A model generated the notes under the pieces. That model had not been told where the DNA came from. It searched no databases and worked only from the letters and a program-made list of their open reading frames with translations. Shown here in pieces: positions 7,238 to 14,384 of a DNA stretch of 45,318 bases; the stretch's first letter is position 1; every line of letters begins with the position of its first letter. The stretch is taken from the IMG/VR virus record IMGVR_UViG_3300048033_000919, positions 1 through 45,318 of that record; one strand, written 5' to 3'. Both the position numbers and the translations under genes were made by a program. Source of the DNA: a virus.

Positions 7238-8314
7238 ATGAAAATCTTGTTGATTACAGACCAGCACTTTGGTGCTAGGAATGATAGTGTTGCTTTTTTA
7301 GATTATTACGAAGAATTCTATTCAAATATTGTAATTCCATATATCGATGATAACAACATTGATACTATCATTGACTTAGGTGATACATTTGATAGACGAA
7401 AGTATGTAAACTTTGCTACGCTAGAACGTGCAAAGAAGATGTGGTTTGACCCAATAGCAGAACGCAATATAAAACTGCACACCTTGATTGGTAACCACGA
7501 CACATACTACAAAAACACAAACGAAGTAAACTCACCCGACTTACTACTATCAGACTATTCTAATATCGTCACTTATCCAGAGGCGAAAGTAGTTGAGTTT
7601 GATGGTACGCCTATTGCTATGTTGCCTTGGATTTGTTCTGGTAACTATACAGAGAGTTTAGATTTTATACAGACAGCAAAAACAGATATTCTCATGGGTC
7701 ACCTAGAGTTGTCTGGGTTTGCTATGATGAAAGGATTTGAGAATGACCACGGAATGGATAAGTCTCTGTTCAATCGTTATGACACAGTATTTACAGGTCA
7801 CTATCATCATAAAAGTGATGATGGTCGCATTTATTATTTGGGCAATCCTTATGAACTTACCTGGTCAGACTACAATGATTATCGTGGGTTCCATGTTTTT
7901 GATACTGATACTCGTAACCTTGAATTCATACGAAACCCGTATCGCATGTTCAGAAAAGTTTTCTACAATGACAGTGCCGTTGAAGAATTCACCGAATTAG
8001 AACTTGACAAAGACAAACTTTTAGAGTATACTGGTAAGAACATCAAGGTAGTAGTTCAGTCTAAGAATAACCCCTACTGGTTCGATATGTTTGTTGACCA
8101 GTTATACAAGACTGACCCTGCCCAATTGTCTATCGTAGAAGACCATATGAATATGGATGAACTTGAAGACGATGATATTGTGAGTGAGGTTGACGATACA
8201 TTGACGATACTTGAAAAGTATATTGACAGCCTTGAAATTGATGCAGATAAGAAGAAGTTAAATTCTTTGATGCGAAATCTATATCAAGAGGCTATGACAG
8301 TAGAGACTGCATGA
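7238..8314 (+). CDS. 47: Recombination endonuclease subunit gp47 (Mre11-like)
   Basis: The 358-aa protein carries the phosphoesterase motifs of the Mre11/SbcD family: DQHFG (D8, H10), LGDTFD (D49), IGNHD (N86, H87, D88), MGHLEL (H155) and TGHYHH (H188, H190). With gp46 it forms the nuclease that resects double-strand ends and helps degrade host DNA in T4. It is slightly longer than T4 gp47 (339 aa). It overlaps gp46 by four bases (ATGA), which fits the need for a fixed ratio of the two subunits. A TTGACA-17-TATACT sequence at 8004-8032 inside the gene could be an internal promoter for gp46, but is less convincing than the others. Confidence 0.95.
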   Translation: MKILLITDQHFGARNDSVAFLDYYEEFYSNIVIPYIDDNNIDTIIDLGDTFDRRKYVNFATLERAKKMWFDPIAERNIKLHTLIGNHDTYYKNTNEVNSPDLLLSDYSNIVTYPEAKVVEFDGTPIAMLPWICSGNYTESLDFIQTAKTDILMGHLELSGFAMMKGFENDHGMDKSLFNRYDTVFTGHYHHKSDDGRIYYLGNPYELTWSDYNDYRGFHVFDTDTRNLEFIRNPYRMFRKVFYNDSAVEEFTELELDKDKLLEYTGKNIKVVVQSKNNPYWFDMFVDQLYKTDPAQLSIVEDHMNMDELEDDDIVSEVDDTLTILEKYIDSLEIDADKKKLNSLMRNLYQEAMTVETA

Positions 8315-10020
8315 TTATATTTAAAAACATACGTTGGAAGAACTTTCTTTCGACAGGCAATCATTTTACTGAAGTGCAACTTGACCGTTCGCCCAACACA
8401 CTAATTGTTGGTAATAACGGTGCAGGTAAATCAACCATCTTAGATGCGTTGACATTTGCGCTATTTGGTAAACCGTTTCGCAAGATTAGTAAAGCCCAGT
8501 TGGTGAACAGCATCAACGGGTCTGGTGCGCTTGTTGAGGTTGAATTCAGCATTGGTACTAAAAACTATCTTGTACGCAGAGGTATCAAAAAGAACATCTT
8601 TGATATCGAATTGAATGGTATTAATGTTGACCAGAATGCAAACGTGCGTGACCAGCAAGAGATGCTTGAGAAGAACATTCTCAAACTAAACTATAAAGCA
8701 TTCACTCAGGTTGTTATTCTAGGTAGTGCATCATTCACACCATTTATGCAATTGTCTGCATCAAATCGAAGAGAAGTTATTGAAAATCTGCTTGATATTG
8801 AGATTTTCAGTATTATGAATTCATTGCTTAAAAGCAAACAAAACAAACTCAAAAATGACTTACAAGAGTGTCAATATCAATTAGATTTGACAGAAGAAAA
8901 AGTGCGTCTACAACGTCAATACTTGCAGGAGTTAAAGACAGACAATGCAGAAAAACGTAAGAATAATGAGAGAGAGATTACAAAATCGCAGGCGAGCATT
9001 GCTACACATGAGGCAAAAATTGAAGACCTCAGAGAAGGAATCGAAGACCTACAGCGAACTATTTCCGATGAAACCAAAGTCAGTAACCTGAAGTCGAATA
9101 TTGTTTCGATGAAATCTAAGTTGACAAAGACTACTAAAAAGCATAATGAAGAGATTATGTTTTATAAAGAAAATGATAATTGTCCTACTTGTCAGCAACA
9201 GATTGAAGAGAATTTTAAAGAAACTAAGATTGAAGAGTACAGCGATAAGATTGGTGAAATTGCGACAGCGATACCTAAATTAGAGACACAACTTGAAGAG
9301 GCAACAACACGCCTCAGTGAGATAGCAGACGTTCATTCGCAGATTAGTACACTGAACACAGATTTACATGTAGAGCAATCCAGTATTTCTGGGTTGCAAA
9401 AGTATATCAGTGAAATGCAGAAACAGTTGACAAAACTGATTGAAGATGATAAAGTCGCAGATGAAGATAAGATTGCAGACTTGCAGAGTAAGATTGATGT
9501 ATTAGGTAAAGCAAAAGAGAAGTTAGTTGACCAGCAGTATATCGGCAATTTCGCTGGTAGTCTGTTGAAAGATACTGGTATTAAGACAAAGATTATTCGA
9601 CAGTATCTACCTATCATCAACAAACTAGTGAATAAGTATCTTTCTAGTATGGACTTCTTTGTTCAGTTTGAACTAGATGAAGCATTCAGTGAAACAATTA
9701 AATCTCGCCACAGAGATGATTTTTCATATGACAGTTTCTCAGAAGGTGAAAAGATGCGTATCGATTTGTCGTTACTGTTTACATGGCGTGCAGTTGCTAA
9801 GATGAAGAACTCTATCAACACAAACCTACTTATATTAGATGAAGTGTTTGACAGTTCTTTAGATGGCAGTGGTACAGATGAATTTATGAAGATTTTAAAT
9901 ACCATAAGTAATGATACAAATGTTTTTGTAATCTCACACAAAGGAGACCAGTTGTTTGATAAATTCCACAGTGTCCTACAGTTTGAGAAAGTTAAAAATT
10001 ATTCAAGGATAGCAAAATGA
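8311..10020 (+). CDS. 46: Recombination endonuclease subunit gp46 (Rad50-like)
   Basis: The 569-aa protein is an SMC/Rad50-type ATPase. Walker A is GNNGAGKS (34-41), the zinc-hook CPTC is at 291-294 in the middle of a long coiled coil (about 180-420), the ABC signature is SEGEKM (477-482), and Walker B ends in LDEVFD (D510, E511). It partners gp47. The length is very close to T4 gp46 (560 aa). The four-base overlaps with the genes on both sides show that it is in the middle of a tightly coupled operon. Confidence 0.95.
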   Translation: MIIFKNIRWKNFLSTGNHFTEVQLDRSPNTLIVGNNGAGKSTILDALTFALFGKPFRKISKAQLVNSINGSGALVEVEFSIGTKNYLVRRGIKKNIFDIELNGINVDQNANVRDQQEMLEKNILKLNYKAFTQVVILGSASFTPFMQLSASNRREVIENLLDIEIFSIMNSLLKSKQNKLKNDLQECQYQLDLTEEKVRLQRQYLQELKTDNAEKRKNNEREITKSQASIATHEAKIEDLREGIEDLQRTISDETKVSNLKSNIVSMKSKLTKTTKKHNEEIMFYKENDNCPTCQQQIEENFKETKIEEYSDKIGEIATAIPKLETQLEEATTRLSEIADVHSQISTLNTDLHVEQSSISGLQKYISEMQKQLTKLIEDDKVADEDKIADLQSKIDVLGKAKEKLVDQQYIGNFAGSLLKDTGIKTKIIRQYLPIINKLVNKYLSSMDFFVQFELDEAFSETIKSRHRDDFSYDSFSEGEKMRIDLSLLFTWRAVAKMKNSINTNLLILDEVFDSSLDGSGTDEFMKILNTISNDTNVFVISHKGDQLFDKFHSVLQFEKVKNYSRIAK

Positions 10021-10808
10021 GTGAAGAAAAGAAAGAGTTTAATTACTTAACACAATCTCCAGCACCCGATGGTAATGTGATTTCTTTTGCAGAAAGAGTT
10101 GCAAATAGAATTAAAGCAGAAGGTGAAAAGAGAAAGTTAGAAAAATTAAAAAGCATCGAACTTGAAGTAGTCGGTGGTGATGTTAAACCATCATACGATG
10201 ATGATTATAAGTTTATGCTTATAAGTAAGAAACAGTATTTTCCTATAGGTAATGACTTGTCGCAAGATGATGGGTGGGAAGGTTTTACTTCTTGTGGGTA
10301 TTATGACTTCAATAATTTTCCTATTATTACAAGAGAAGATAACGTATTTGGTTTAGAACCCAAACTTTTTGCAGGTATGATGGAAGAGTTTGCAGGCGAT
10401 AAGGGTGATGGAGATAAAATGTTTCATGCTGTTTGGATGGGGCAGAAATACGATGCATTCGTTGTTAAGAACCCAGGCAATCAAGGTCCAACATATGAAG
10501 CATTCTTCAATGCTCAGTTACTAGATGTGTCAGAAGAAGACAAGCGTGAAGTAGAATACTCTGGTTTCTACCCTGGACTTCGCCCAGAAATTGTGCGCCC
10601 TTTGAAGATACTTGTTGCTTGGACTGATAGAGATGGTGAGAATTGTTTAGATGTGCTTGAGAATGACTGGGCAAGATATTTCTTACAAGGATACGAGCAA
10701 ACACGAGGCAGACCATATTGGAAAAATGCAGATGATATTGCATTAGCGAAAGCAAAAAAAGATAGAGAAACAATGTTAATGGGATTAGAAATGGGGGAGT
10801 TAAAGTAG
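10017..10808 (+). CDS. Conserved phage protein, unknown function
   Basis: I do not recognise this 263-aa protein. It overlaps gp46 by four bases and is followed one base later by another unknown. The N-terminal 50 residues are basic and helical (RVANRIKAEGEKRKLEKLK). A central region is rich in aromatic residues and Gly/Asp (WEGFTSCGYYDFNNFP near 87, MFHAVWMGQKYDAF near 137), which suggests a beta-rich domain. The stretch PGLRPEIVRPLKILVAWTDRDGENCLDVL (split around 190-218) looks like a protein-binding or small enzyme core, but has no motif I can name. The C-terminal helix is charged. There is no signal peptide or membrane segment. Position suggests a role in DNA metabolism. Confidence 0.6.
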   Translation: MSEEKKEFNYLTQSPAPDGNVISFAERVANRIKAEGEKRKLEKLKSIELEVVGGDVKPSYDDDYKFMLISKKQYFPIGNDLSQDDGWEGFTSCGYYDFNNFPIITREDNVFGLEPKLFAGMMEEFAGDKGDGDKMFHAVWMGQKYDAFVVKNPGNQGPTYEAFFNAQLLDVSEEDKREVEYSGFYPGLRPEIVRPLKILVAWTDRDGENCLDVLENDWARYFLQGYEQTRGRPYWKNADDIALAKAKKDRETMLMGLEMGELK

Positions 10809-10809
10809 T

Positions 10810-11190
10810 ATGAAGTATATTGAATTGATTGAAAAAGCAGGCATCGAAGTTTGCGAAGGCGGACCATTTGGTTACTTAGATTTTGGACCAGCATGGGTAA
10901 CACTCTATGATTGTCATTTGAGTGTAGTTACAAAAATTGAAGACCATACAGTTGTTATGATAGAGTGGTTTGACGAAACTAAGAATGAACTTTATTCTTG
11001 GGTAAATCCTTCTATTTCAAATATGATGCGAGAAGAAGATGTAGATGGAGTGACAACTAAACCTGTTGAAACTTCAGATGAAGTATTGAACTTGTGGTCA
11101 TCATATAAAGCAGACAAGTACGGTGAAGAGGGTAATTTCCCAAACATTGAAGAGGGTGTAATCGAAGATGATGAAGCCGAAGTTCATTAA
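10810..11190 (+). CDS. Small acidic protein, unknown function
   Basis: This 126-aa protein is acidic, especially at its C-terminus (IEEGVIEDDEAEVH). The first 60 residues look like alternating beta strands (FGYLDFGPAWVTLYD, THTVVMIEWFD-like pattern), followed by helices. It starts one base after the preceding unknown and its 3' end overlaps the dCMP deaminase by 23 bases, so it belongs to the same transcript. No family was recognised. Confidence 0.55.
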   Translation: MKYIELIEKAGIEVCEGGPFGYLDFGPAWVTLYDCHLSVVTKIEDHTVVMIEWFDETKNELYSWVNPSISNMMREEDVDGVTTKPVETSDEVLNLWSSYKADKYGEEGNFPNIEEGVIEDDEAEVH

Positions 11191-11572
11191 GGCACACATG
11201 AACGCCGCAGAAGTATATGCACAATTGTCTTCTGCGGAACGTCTCAAAGTGGGTTGTGTTGTTGTTAAAGACGATAAGATTATCAGTATCGGTTACAATG
11301 GCATGCCTGCAGGTTGGACTAATGAGTGTGAACATAACGGTGAAACTAAAAAAGAAGTATTACACGCAGAAGCAAATGCAATAACAAAGATTGCAAGGAG
11401 TACAGAAAGCGCAGAAAACGCAATTCTATTCTGTACAGCATCACCTTGCATTGATTGTGCCAAGTTAATCTACCAGTCTGGAATTCAGACTGTATATTAT
11501 AAAGATTACTATAAGAGTAAAGAAGGCATCAACTTTTTACTTAAAAGTGGTGTACAAGTGAGTAAGATATGA
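11168..11572 (+). CDS. cd: Deoxycytidylate (dCMP) deaminase
   Basis: The 134-aa protein is a zinc-dependent cytidine/dCMP deaminase. The HAE motif (H66, E68) and PCIDC (C94, C97) supply the zinc ligands and catalytic glutamate. It would convert dCMP to dUMP, the precursor of dTMP, and fits with the dUTPase at 21127. It is shorter than T4 Cd (193 aa) and lacks the insertion of the T4 enzyme. A second ATG lies one codon downstream at 11171 and either could be used. It overlaps the AsnB-like gene by four bases (ATGA), so deaminase and the modification gene are co-translated. Confidence 0.82.
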   Translation: MMKPKFIKAHMNAAEVYAQLSSAERLKVGCVVVKDDKIISIGYNGMPAGWTNECEHNGETKKEVLHAEANAITKIARSTESAENAILFCTASPCIDCAKLIYQSGIQTVYYKDYYKSKEGINFLLKSGVQVSKI

Positions 11573-12381
11573 TTGACAAACTAATAACAAAAATAGTAGA
11601 AGATGAAGCACCAGGAAAAGACATTGCAGTTTTAATGTCTGGTGGTGTTGATAGTCTGACATGTGCATTCTCAGCACAACGTCTTGGTAAAAATGTTCAC
11701 ACATACACAATGTATGTAAACGGGCAAGAAACGCCTGACAGCATTGCCGCAAAAGAAGCGGCTGAGATTTTTGGGTGGGACCACCATGAGATTGATGTCC
11801 CAGTCAATAATGTAAAAGATGATTTCTTACGTTTGATGCGTTACTACGATTGTAAGAAGAAAACACATGTAGAATGCACTTTTCCGTTTCTATACGTTTA
11901 TCCACATATTAAAGAGAAGCATGTACTTTCGGGTGTTGCCGCAGATGGTTGGTATGGTGTCTCTAAACGTGCTAACATTCACTTCAAGCATACAAAAGAA
12001 CTATTTGACAAGTTTCGTAACGATTACTTTGGTGCAGAAAATCCTGCTGGCATATTACAACAAGAACAACTAGCAGAAGAGATTGAGGCGAACTTAGTCG
12101 CACCTTATGTGCGTGAAAGTGTGAAGCAGTGGATGATGCAGTACGACCATGACTTCTTCAACAAACCATATCAGAAGGCACCAATCATTGAAGCGTACCC
12201 AGAATTCAATGAACTACCTAAAAAACGAAAACATGCAAACCTGCAATTAGTTGCTGGTATTCCAGAACACTTCGAAAAGTTGTTAGAAGACAAGCAGTTG
12301 AACTTTAAGAATAGACAAAGAACTATGGACTTGGTTAGAGATTATGTCGGGTATCAACCAAAAACTTCACTTTTTGCTTGA
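11569..12381 (+). CDS. AsnB-like PP-loop synthetase domain, no glutaminase
   Basis: The 270-aa protein matches the synthetase half of asparagine synthetase B. The PP-loop is LMSGGVDS (S24-S29), the following strand-helix has the AsnB pattern (PDSIAAKEAAEIFGWDHHEIDV, 56-77), and HVLSGVAADGWYG (118-130) corresponds to the SGxGADExFGG loop. The N-terminal glutaminase domain of true AsnB is absent. Enzymes of this family adenylate a carboxylate and let an amine or ammonia attack it, giving an amide. Only the order of genes suggests a substrate: the next two genes are a DNA cytosine methyltransferase and a carboxy-SAM synthase-like protein. The glutamate normally following the loop aspartate (ADE) is replaced by glycine. 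Alternatives are another amidotransferase or a tRNA-modifying PP-loop enzyme. Confidence 0.75.
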   Translation: MIDKLITKIVEDEAPGKDIAVLMSGGVDSLTCAFSAQRLGKNVHTYTMYVNGQETPDSIAAKEAAEIFGWDHHEIDVPVNNVKDDFLRLMRYYDCKKKTHVECTFPFLYVYPHIKEKHVLSGVAADGWYGVSKRANIHFKHTKELFDKFRNDYFGAENPAGILQQEQLAEEIEANLVAPYVRESVKQWMMQYDHDFFNKPYQKAPIIEAYPEFNELPKKRKHANLQLVAGIPEHFEKLLEDKQLNFKNRQRTMDLVRDYVGYQPKTSLFA

Positions 12382-12406
12382 CAATGCCGCAGAAAAGTGT
12401 TATATT
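12378..12406 (+). promoter_or_regulatory. Sigma70-like promoter for the DNA methyltransferase
   Basis: TTGACA (12378-12383) overlaps the stop codon of the AsnB-like gene, followed by a 17-base spacer and TATATT (12401-12406). The spacer contains the first copy of a 13-base direct repeat. Confidence 0.78.
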
Positions 12407-12432
12407 AGCAGAAATAAATCCGCAGAAAAGTG
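12387..12432 (+). repeat. 13-base direct repeat in methyltransferase promoter
   Basis: CCGCAGAAAAGTG occurs at 12387-12399, within the -10/-35 spacer, and again at 12420-12432, about 20 bases into the predicted transcript. A shorter repeat, GAAATAAAT, is at 12411-12419 and 12432-12440. The layout is that of an operator pair; a regulator is not known. Confidence 0.55.
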
Positions 12433-12441
12433 AAATAAATT

Positions 12442-13581
12442 ATGAGATATGAGAAATATACTGTCGAAGACGTTAAAAAAGCGTCTTCAGAAAATCGCTT
12501 TACGACTATTAGTTGCTTTGCTGGTGGCGGAGGTTCTAGCACTGGTTATAGGTTGGCTGGTGGTAACATACTACTAATCAATGAATTTGTCGAAGCGGCT
12601 GTTGAGACTTATACAGCAAACTTCCCAGACACAAAGGTACTAGTAGATGATATCAAAAAATACTCACCCGAAGACTTTCTCAACATGGCAGGAGTTGCTA
12701 AAGGGGAACTCGACATACTTGATGGTTCACCCCCATGTTCTGCTTTCTCTGTTGCAGGAAAGCGTGAAAAGGGATGGGGCAAAGAAAAGAACTACTCAGA
12801 TGGAAAGAAGCAAGTAGCAATCGAAGACTTGTTTTATGAATTTATTCGTATTGCAGAAGGTGTTCAACCAAAAGTAATTATCGCAGAGAATGTAAAGGGT
12901 ATCACGTTTGGTGAAGCCAGAGGTAAGTTGAACGCATTTATTAATGAGTTTGAAAAGATTGGTTATGATGTTACATACGAAGTTTTGAATGGTGCAAACT
13001 ATGGTGTGCCTCAAGCAAGAGAACGTACAATCTTTATTTGTGTGCGTGAAGACGTAGCAGAAAAAGTCGGTTTATCATTTCTCAATCTACATAATGTTTT
13101 TCCAAAACCGACTATTAATAAACATATTTCAATGAAAGAAGCACTCGCTGATATTGAAAATGACGAAGAAGAAGTGCAGATGTTACTTGATTTTGTTCAA
13201 GGGTCATATCAGAAGAAGTTTATCGAACCTCTTCCGTTCAACCCACCAAAGCATACAAAACCAAGTGACCCACAGTTTAGAGAATGGAATCCGAAGGCAA
13301 GTTGTTTTAACATGATACGTCCGTGTCCTGATATGCCATCACCAACTCTAACTCAGCAAGGTCAGAAACGAGGTATGTCTGGTGTTTTTCATCCAGAAGC
13401 AAATCGAAAACTGACTATTAAAGAATGCAAGCGTTTGATGGGTTTCCCAGAAGACTTTGTTTTGAAAGGCGATTTTGATGCTCAAGTTGAACGTCTAGGT
13501 CGTGCAGTAGCACCCTTGATGTATAAAGCAGTAGCAAACTCAATATATGATAACATTTTAAAGGAATATAATAATGGCTGA
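12442..13581 (+). CDS. DNA C5-cytosine methyltransferase, atypical motif X
   Basis: The 379-aa protein has the ordered motifs of C5-MTases: motif I CFAGGGGSS (25-33), motif IV GSPPCS with the catalytic C99, motif VI AENV (E149, N150), motif VIII QARER (191-195), a target-recognition region about 205-300, motif IX RKLTIKECKRLMGF (322-335) and motif X. Motif X normally reads G-N-(A/S)-V, where the Asn is close to the SAM methyl group. Here it is G353-R354-A-V. Replacing this Asn by a basic residue is the change known from engineered M.MpeI N374K to allow carboxy-SAM as cofactor. The 3' end overlaps the CmoA-like gene by 8 bases. The target site cannot be read from sequence. No restriction endonuclease is adjacent. 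It has its own promoter. Confidence 0.92.
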   Translation: MRYEKYTVEDVKKASSENRFTTISCFAGGGGSSTGYRLAGGNILLINEFVEAAVETYTANFPDTKVLVDDIKKYSPEDFLNMAGVAKGELDILDGSPPCSAFSVAGKREKGWGKEKNYSDGKKQVAIEDLFYEFIRIAEGVQPKVIIAENVKGITFGEARGKLNAFINEFEKIGYDVTYEVLNGANYGVPQARERTIFICVREDVAEKVGLSFLNLHNVFPKPTINKHISMKEALADIENDEEEVQMLLDFVQGSYQKKFIEPLPFNPPKHTKPSDPQFREWNPKASCFNMIRPCPDMPSPTLTQQGQKRGMSGVFHPEANRKLTIKECKRLMGFPEDFVLKGDFDAQVERLGRAVAPLMYKAVANSIYDNILKEYNNG

Positions 13582-14260
13582 TTTTACTTTTGCACACCGT
13601 GATGAGGGTTTCGATACTCACATTGATAAATCAATTCGTGGGTACTCTACACTACATGATGATATTGTTAAAATGTCTCGCTACTTTGTCGAAGACGATA
13701 CAAACGTTTATGACTTGGGTTGTTCTACAGGCAAAACACTTGCACATATGATTGAACAAAATAGAAGTTTCGCACCTAGCGCACATTACGTTGGTATTGA
13801 ACATGCTGAAGGTTTCAAAGAGAACATGCAAGAACGCATGATGGCATACGAAGTTGACGACCTCGAATTGCGGTTCGAAGATGTCCGTGAAGCAGATATG
13901 CACAATGCGTCTTTGATTACTTCTATCTTTACTTTACAGTTCATGCCACGCAAAGACCGTCAGCAAACACTTAATGATGTATATGATGCGTTGAATCCAG
14001 GTGGTGCATTTATTTTCGCAGAAAAGACATATTCCTGTTCCCCTAAAGTGCAAGATATGCTAACATTCATGTATTATGACTTCAAGCGTGAGAGTTTCGA
14101 TGCGACAGATATCATGGACAAAGAACAGACGCTACGCAACATGCTCAAACCAAATACATGGTCAGAACTCAACTATATGCTTGAAGAAGCGGGTTTCAGT
14201 AGCGTTCAGACGTTCTGGCAGAACCATCTTTTTGTGGGTGCAATCGCTATTAAGGGATAA
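13574..14260 (+). CDS. CmoA-like carboxy-SAM synthase homologue
   Basis: The 228-aa protein aligns along nearly its whole length with E. coli CmoA (247 aa). Shared blocks are RGYSTLHDDI (22-31; CmoA PGYSNIISMI), VYDLGCSTG (45-53; VYDLGCSLG), FTLQFMPRKDRQ (119-130), LNPGGAFIFAEK (140-151; LNPGGALVLSEK), YYDFKRE (167-173; HHDFKRA) and the C-terminal FQCFNFGSL-like WQNHLFVGAI. CmoA converts SAM and prephenate to carboxy-SAM. E. coli R199, which binds the carboxylate, aligns with E184 here, but R188 lies one helical turn further where CmoA has Glu, so the charge pair appears swapped. It has AAGGA at 13561 and overlaps the methyltransferase. No CmoB is in the window. If it is not a Cx-SAM synthase, it could be a Cx-SAM-binding or ordinary SAM methyltransferase. 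Confidence 0.8.
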   Translation: MADFTFAHRDEGFDTHIDKSIRGYSTLHDDIVKMSRYFVEDDTNVYDLGCSTGKTLAHMIEQNRSFAPSAHYVGIEHAEGFKENMQERMMAYEVDDLELRFEDVREADMHNASLITSIFTLQFMPRKDRQQTLNDVYDALNPGGAFIFAEKTYSCSPKVQDMLTFMYYDFKRESFDATDIMDKEQTLRNMLKPNTWSELNYMLEEAGFSSVQTFWQNHLFVGAIAIKG

Positions 14261-14286
14261 CCCCTTGATTTTACTGAAGAAAAAAA

Positions 14287-14312
14287 ACCAAAAAAAACCT
14301 GATTTTTTTGGT
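14287..14312. repeat. A/T-rich inverted repeat before CobT-like promoter
   Basis: ACCAAAAAAA (14287-14296) pairs perfectly with TTTTTTTGGT (14303-14312) around a six-base loop. It lies 8 bases before the -35 box of the next promoter. It could be a weak terminator for the CmoA-like transcript or an UP-type element. A similar repeat is at 32514-32536. Confidence 0.5.
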
Positions 14313-14320
14313 ATATTCCC

Positions 14321-14349
14321 TTGACTTTCTCGTGGAAATGCATTATATT
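14321..14349 (+). promoter_or_regulatory. Sigma70-like promoter for CobT-like gene
   Basis: CCC-TTGACT (14321-14326), a 17-base spacer and TATATT (14344-14349), followed by GTATAGTAAT. The block from TTGACTTTCTCG through GTATAGTAAT is nearly repeated before the CobS-like gene at 16744, so the two genes are probably co-regulated. Confidence 0.8.
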
Positions 14350-14384
14350 AGTATAGTAATTGATGATGTGAGAATAAATATATT

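Noticed and set aside
8004-8032. TTGACA-17-TATACT in gp47
   Set aside because: The -10 box is less good, there is no CCC or A-tract, and gp46 is already coupled to gp47; kept only as a possibility.
13574-14260. Reading the CmoA-like gene as a generic SAM methyltransferase
   Set aside because: Similarity to CmoA extends over the whole length, including RGYS, FTLQF, LNPGG and DFKR blocks outside the shared SAM motif.
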